This document shows, in pieces, positions 6,156 to 9,143 of a stretch of DNA of 9,143 bases. A program made the position numbers and the translations under genes. The notes below the pieces were generated by a model. It was not told the origin of the DNA. It saw only the letters and a program-made list of their open reading frames with translations, and did no database searches. Each line of letters opens with the position of its first letter. Position 1 is the first letter of the stretch. Origin of the DNA: Acidimicrobiales bacterium (GTDB lineage: Bacteria > Actinomycetota > Acidimicrobiia > Acidimicrobiales > CADCSY01); assembly GCA_030447125.1 (NCBI GenBank), contig JAUJLZ010000063.1, positions 1 to 9,143 of the forward strand, written 5' to 3'.

Positions 6156-6692
6156 CCGGCCTTCTCACTTTGGTGGGCGAGGAGGCGGTTACACGTGCAA
6201 CGAACTCGGCGGACGGCGCCCCCCGGTGCCGAGGTGGCGCTAGGGAATCCCGACGCCGGCGAGGTAGGGAATAATTCGGGCATCGACAACGGGTCTTGAG
6301 AAGGTCCCCCGGAGGCAGGTCGAAAAGTCTTCAGTGGAAGGCCGTGCGATGCCGGGACTTCCCTCAAAGACCGACCAAGCCCCGCTGACCGAAGGCAGGG
6401 GCTTGGTCTAAGCTTAGCCCTGATCCACCGACCGGCTTCGGGCGATTGCCGTAGCGGCACGTTGACGGACCCCGACGTGAGACGACAGCCCAGCAGGGAG
6501 ATTGAAGCGCTCAGGGGCGCTGAGCCGGCCTGGCGATGCGAGCTGCCGGCGCTACCCGACGCAGGCCCGAAGCACCTCCCCCTCACCCTCTGTGAAGCCG
6601 CCCTTTGCCTATTCTCCGAAAGGGTGGTGACCCTCGTGGTGATTCTCTGAAGGCCATATTGGCTGCGCCGAGGCAGCATTCCGCAGTAGGCA
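6156..6692. other. Gene-poor stretch with one strong stem-loop
   Basis: About 540 bases without a credible gene. The opening part up to about 6200 is probably the untranslated end of the IS21-like remnant. A small plus-strand ORF from TTG 6462 to 6650 (62 codons) has no visible ribosome site and no recognisable motif. A long minus-strand frame crosses the whole area but runs antisense through the beta-helix gene and has no protein-like features. The only clear structure is the hairpin at 6373-6408. Confidence 0.6.
6373..6408. terminator. Strong stem-loop, terminator-like
   Basis: A perfect 11-bp stem, GACCAAGCCCC (6373-6383) and GGGGCTTGGTC (6398-6408), encloses a 14-nt loop. It has no T-run behind it on either strand and is followed by the 10-bp palindrome CTAAGCTTAG (6408-6417). 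Stems of this form commonly end transcripts in high-GC bacteria, and it could act on either strand. The gene it once served is not evident, since only remnants lie to its left. Confidence 0.5.
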
Positions 6693-6717
6693 CAGTAGAT
6701 GCCGCGCACATCTACTG
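6693..6717. promoter_or_regulatory. Conserved 25-bp interrupted palindrome upstream of the beta-helix gene (copy 1)
   Basis: Arms CAGTAGATG (6693-6701) and CATCTACTG (6709-6717) are a perfect 9-bp inverted repeat around a 7-nt spacer. A second copy lies at 8871-8895 ahead of the paralogous gene, with the same arm length and spacer length and a different spacer sequence. In both places exactly 30 nt separate the palindrome from the shared block GACCGAGCCTC, and the start codon follows 83-91 nt after the palindrome. This is consistent with an operator for a dimeric regulator; an RNA hairpin is the alternative. Confidence 0.6.
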
Positions 6718-6808
6718 ATTGTCTCGCATACCTCGATCTAGGCTTCTGACCGAGCCTCCTCATGACGACGGGGGAGCGAACAAGAAAGAAGAAGGTGAGG
6801 TTGGGCTT

Positions 6809-8110
6809 GTGAGACGACTTCGTCGCACCATCCACGTCGGTGCTGCCGTGACCTTGCTGGTGCTCGGCGCCGCCGCGACCCCCACGGCCGCCCAAGAGGC
6901 TCCCCCTGCCATCCAACAAGGTGGCCAGAGCGACGAGCAACGAGCCGACCAGGCGAAAGAACGGCCAAGGGCAAAGCCGGTCGAGCCGAAAGGCAACCCC
7001 GCCTCCCCAGCGGCGATGCGGGCGGGGAGGCTGAGCTGCGGCGACGTGATCACCAAGAGCACGACGCTGGTGGCTGACATCGGTCCCTGCCCCGCTGACG
7101 GCATCATCATCGGGGCTGACAACATCAGGCTCAATCTGAACGGTCACACGATCTCGGGGACCTCCGGACCGGGGGACGGAAACGCCGCCGGCATCCGGCT
7201 TGCGTTCAGGACCGGAGTGACCATCACCGGCCACCCAGGCAACAGCGGGAAGACCGGCACGGTCACCAACTTCGACGGTGGGGTCTTCATCAACGGGGGC
7301 TCGGGGAACACGATCGAGAACCTCGTGGTCAGAGACAACATCGGCCCGGGCGGCGAGAACCCGGCGCTGCTGGGTGACGGGATCGTCTTGTTCCATTCGG
7401 CCAACAACCGGATCCTCAACAACGTCGTCGCCCACAACGGTCCCTTCGACGGGATCGGGGTGTTGGGCGTCGACTCCAACGACAACCTTCTCCAGGGCAA
7501 CACCGTGGAGGACACGCTGGCCAGCGAGGGCTTCTTCGTCGTAGATGGCGTCGGCATCGTCATCAACAACTTCCTCGACGAGGTAGGCACCCCCCGTCGG
7601 GGGGAGCCGATCAGGAACAACGACGTCATCGACAACGTGGTCAGGCGCAGCGCCAACTCGGGTATCTCGAACATCACCAACATCGGCGCCCGGGTGGTCG
7701 GGAACACCGTGCAAGACAACGGCCAAAGGCCCGAGTTGTGCTTTGACCTCGGTGAGGCCAATGGCGAACCGCCCACAGGTGAGATCTTTTGTCAGCCAAC
7801 TGCCTTGCCGAGCAACGGCATTGGCTTTTCGACCGGTCCGAGGGCACCCGCCGCCACTGAGGCACTGATCGAAGGGAACACCGTCACCGGCAACGCGGGA
7901 GACGGGATCTCCATCGCATCTCTGGAGAACCAGATCGTCGGGAACACCGCGCTTGGAAACGGAAGGTTCGAGGACCGCTTCGACCTCTTCGAAAGCCCCC
8001 GATTGAGCTCCCCCTGCCATGACAACGTCTACCGGGACAACGTCTTCGAGACCGCCAACCATCCTTGCATCTACGAGGAGCAGGGGCTGACGCCATCCAA
8101 TTCCCCTTGA
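6809..8110 (+). CDS. Secreted right-handed parallel beta-helix repeat protein
   Basis: This 433-residue protein has a Sec-type signal peptide: Arg-rich start (VRRLRR), hydrophobic core to about residue 23, and a likely cut after TPTAA (residue 28). A charged, Pro/Lys-rich linker follows to about residue 72. The mature part opens with CGDVITKSTTLVADIGPCP and LNLNGHTISG (109-118). It continues with short repeats such as NTIENLVVRDN, NRILNNVVAHN, NDVIDNVVRRS and ALIEGNTVTGN, typical of right-handed beta-helices (NosD/pectate-lyase-like). Six Cys residues at 77, 94, 311, 328, 403 and 420 could form disulfides outside the cell. No catalytic residues can be assigned; polysaccharide binding or cleavage is possible. 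GTG 6809 is chosen over the in-frame TTG at 6719 because the signal peptide starts there, GGTGAGG lies upstream, and the paralog at 8979 starts with the same codons. Confidence 0.85.
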   Translation: MRRLRRTIHVGAAVTLLVLGAAATPTAAQEAPPAIQQGGQSDEQRADQAKERPRAKPVEPKGNPASPAAMRAGRLSCGDVITKSTTLVADIGPCPADGIIIGADNIRLNLNGHTISGTSGPGDGNAAGIRLAFRTGVTITGHPGNSGKTGTVTNFDGGVFINGGSGNTIENLVVRDNIGPGGENPALLGDGIVLFHSANNRILNNVVAHNGPFDGIGVLGVDSNDNLLQGNTVEDTLASEGFFVVDGVGIVINNFLDEVGTPRRGEPIRNNDVIDNVVRRSANSGISNITNIGARVVGNTVQDNGQRPELCFDLGEANGEPPTGEIFCQPTALPSNGIGFSTGPRAPAATEALIEGNTVTGNAGDGISIASLENQIVGNTALGNGRFEDRFDLFESPRLSSPCHDNVYRDNVFETANHPCIYEEQGLTPSNSP

Positions 8111-8753
8111 ACCGACTTCGACTGAATCGGTCGCGCCCCTCTGCTTCGGCAAGGCGGCGGGCCCCCCGGTGAGAAGCCGAGACCAGCACCAACTGCGAGG
8201 GATAGCTGATCGAGAGGCCGAGCGTCCGCGGATAGTTCCAAAAGCCCGTCGCCTTGGGCGGCGGGCTTTGCTGGGCGACGATATCCTTCTCACGTCGGGT
8301 AGGGCCATCGACTCCGCGTGCAGTGGTTCGCCCCCTTGTCCTAGCGGCGGACTGCTTGCCGGCGCCCCGCACCGCTGATGGCGCCCAATGCCCCCGCCAT
8401 CGTCCGCGCACGCCCGGCAACCAGGTCGGCGTGATTCCGCCGCAACTCCCGGCGCCCGTGCGATGCGGCTGCCGCCTGGGGCCGCCTGGCCGAACGCGCC
8501 GAGGGCGAAGAGGCAACCCCGCCGCAACTCGGCCCCCGACGAGTGGAGGCAGCGCGCGTCCCCTCAGTGGGGTGGTGAACGACAATCGCAGCACGCCCGC
8601 ACGGCGCGGGTCGGCCGCAAGGGCGGGTCCGTGTCCTCCCTCGCTGCGCTCGGTCCTGGTACTCCCCGGCCCTCCGGGCAGCCCCTTGCCCCCGACCGGT
8701 GGTCGCCGCGCGGAGCACCGCCCCTACCGCAGCCCACCCACCAAGGAGGACCC
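8111..8753. other. Long intergenic stretch without a recognisable gene
   Basis: About 640 very GC-rich bases between the beta-helix gene and a small ORF. It holds one terminator-like hairpin (8241-8269) and a repeated 12-mer, CCGCCGCAACTC, at about 8440 and 8520. Several frames stay open on both strands because of base composition, but none shows a known motif or a convincing start. Confidence 0.6.
8241..8269 (+). terminator. GC-rich hairpin downstream of the beta-helix gene
   Basis: AAAGCCCGTCGCC (8241-8253) pairs with GGCGGCGGGCTTT (8257-8269), 13 bp with one G-T wobble and a 3-nt loop. The A/T ends of the stem give the transcript a short U-run. It lies 130 bp beyond the TGA at 8108-8110, a reasonable position for that gene's terminator. 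The near-symmetry means it could work in both directions. Confidence 0.6.
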
Positions 8754-8876
8754 ATGACACCGCTACCAGGCACCGGCCAGTCCCGGAGGAACCGCCCCGC
8801 TACCGGCAGGGAGGCTCGGCTCTCCACCGATGCATCCATTTGCCCGGCGGCGGAGCCGGGCCGGCCACGGCGGTAG
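8754..8876 (+). CDS. Small 40-codon ORF of unknown function with a strong ribosome site
   Basis: AAGGAGG (8743-8749) stands 4 nt ahead of ATG 8754, the best ribosome site in the window. The product begins MTPLPGTGQSRRNRPATGRE, is Arg/Pro-rich with one Cys, and has no signal peptide, membrane segment or family I recognise. Its TAG stop (8874-8876) lies inside the left arm of the palindrome at 8871-8895, so it sits directly ahead of the second secreted-protein gene. It could be a small protein or a leader peptide whose translation influences the downstream gene. No counterpart with the same layout is seen before copy 1. The possibility of a chance ORF is real. Confidence 0.4.
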   Translation: MTPLPGTGQSRRNRPATGREARLSTDASICPAAEPGRPRR

Positions 8877-8895
8877 ATGTGGACGGCATCTACTG
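8871..8895. promoter_or_regulatory. Conserved 25-bp interrupted palindrome upstream of the second secreted-protein gene (copy 2)
   Basis: Arms CGGTAGATG (8871-8879) and CATCTACTG (8887-8895) match copy 1 except for one base, which gives a G-T pair; the 7-nt spacer is unrelated to that of copy 1. The distance to the shared GACCGAGCCTC block (starting 8926) is exactly 30 nt, as in copy 1. The last part of that 30-nt stretch is partly conserved (ending in GCTTC plus one base), fitting a shared promoter overlapping or next to the palindrome. Confidence 0.6.
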
Positions 8896-8978
8896 CAATC
8901 CTCTTCCTGTTGCAAATATGCTTCGGACCGAGCCTCTTCAGCACGGCGGGGGACCCAAGAAGAGAGACGAGGTAGCTC

Positions 8979-9143
8979 GTGAGAAGACTTCGCCGCAGCA
9001 TCGGCATCGGTGCTGCCTTGACCTTGCTTCTGCTGGGCGCTCCGGTAGACGGTGCCTCAGCGGCTCCGAAGGACCGGCCCGCCAGCCGACAAGGTGGCCA
9101 AGGCGACGAGCGCCGAGCCGCAGCGGCTCCGAAGGACCGGCCC
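8979..9143 (+). CDS. Start of a second secreted protein, paralog of the beta-helix gene product (cut by window end)
   Basis: Fifty-five codons are visible from GTG 8979. They open VRRLRRSIGIGAALTLLLLG, nearly the same as the opening of the gene at 6809, with a likely signal-peptide cut after the Gly-Ala-Ser-Ala stretch. The linker shares RQGGQGDERRA with QQGGQSDEQRA of the first copy. The upstream region is also shared (palindrome, 30-nt spacing, GACCGAGCCTC and a CGGGGG block), showing that gene and control region were duplicated together. The visible part ends in a Lys/Pro/Arg-rich linker containing an in-frame repeat (see 9058-9143). A beta-helix domain is expected beyond the window but is not seen. 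The ribosome site is modest (ACGAGGT). Confidence 0.75.
   Translation, partial: MRRLRRSIGIGAALTLLLLGAPVDGASAAPKDRPASRQGGQGDERRAAAAPKDRP
9058..9143 (+). repeat. In-frame 23-bp direct repeat in the linker of the second secreted protein
   Basis: A 23-bp sequence containing GCGGCTCCGAAGGACCGG occurs at 9058-9080 and again at 9121-9143, 63 bp (21 codons) apart. It encodes Ala-Ala-Pro-Lys-Asp-Arg-Pro both times. The second copy runs to the last base of the window, so the repeat may be longer or part of a tandem array in the secretion linker. Confidence 0.7.

Noticed and set aside
6300..6420. tRNA or known structured RNA around the 11-bp stem
   Set aside because: No cloverleaf, T-arm consensus or CCA-like end was found; the stem alone is better explained as a terminator-like hairpin.
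6462..6650. Small plus-strand ORF of 62 codons starting with TTG
   Set aside because: No ribosome site, no family resemblance, and it lies in a stretch of gene debris; chance is as likely as coding.
6809..8110. Naming the beta-helix protein as nosD or a pectate lyase
   Set aside because: Only the fold and signal peptide can be read; there is no copper-site gene neighbourhood and no catalytic residues can be identified.
6131..8527. Minus-strand open frame of 798 codons
   Set aside because: It runs antisense through the whole beta-helix gene and the gaps on both sides, has no motif or ribosome site, and its composition is that of a GC-rich shadow frame.
8388..8753. Plus-strand frame upstream of the small ORF as one longer protein
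   Set aside because: The upstream part has no ribosome site or motif and reads like random GC-rich sequence; the strong ribosome site sits at 8743 and supports only the last 40 codons.

Overview
The window is very GC-rich, uses GTG starts freely and TGA stops, and carries an actinobacterial style of NRPS, transposase and secreted-protein genes. It looks like chromosomal DNA of a high-GC actinobacterium, possibly a little-studied or uncultured one. The sequence does not settle the species.

Left part (1-5717): the edge of a nonribosomal peptide (NRPS) gene cluster made of two convergent arms. The plus arm, entering from the left, holds the end of an MbtH-like gene (1-219) and a malate/lactate-dehydrogenase-type (Ldh_2) oxidoreductase (235-1257). 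The minus arm, read from 5717 to 1294, holds an adenylation-carrier (A-T) NRPS protein, a condensation (C) domain and a fold-type-I PLP enzyme resembling the arginine oxidase/hydroxylase group (MppP, RohP, Ind4). The A-T and C reading frames are one continuous frame interrupted by a single TGA (3924-3926). The linker and first C motif lie directly behind that TGA, so this is best read as a split A-T-C protein. The C gene and the PLP-enzyme gene overlap by GTGA. The A domain has Gly where alpha-amino-acid-activating domains carry the amine-binding Asp. With a PLP enzyme that could make a 2-keto acid and an Ldh_2 enzyme that could reduce it, this suggests loading of a keto or hydroxy acid or another non-standard building block. 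That is inference.

Middle (about 5720-6690): no intact gene. It is a mosaic of broken pieces: the first ~30 codons of an ABC transporter ATPase, a scrap that looks like an IS1380-type transposase, and on the other strand the first ~17 codons of an IS21-type IstA. After these come a strong 11-bp stem-loop and otherwise unassigned DNA.

Right part (6690-9143): a secreted right-handed beta-helix protein (6809-8110), followed by a ~640-base gap with a terminator-like hairpin and a 40-codon small ORF with a strong ribosome site. The start of a second gene with nearly the same signal peptide (8979 to window end) follows. Both secreted-protein genes are preceded by the same 25-bp interrupted palindrome, at exactly the same 30-nt distance from a conserved leader block. 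This points to shared regulation of a small paralogous family and is the clearest undescribed-looking structure here.
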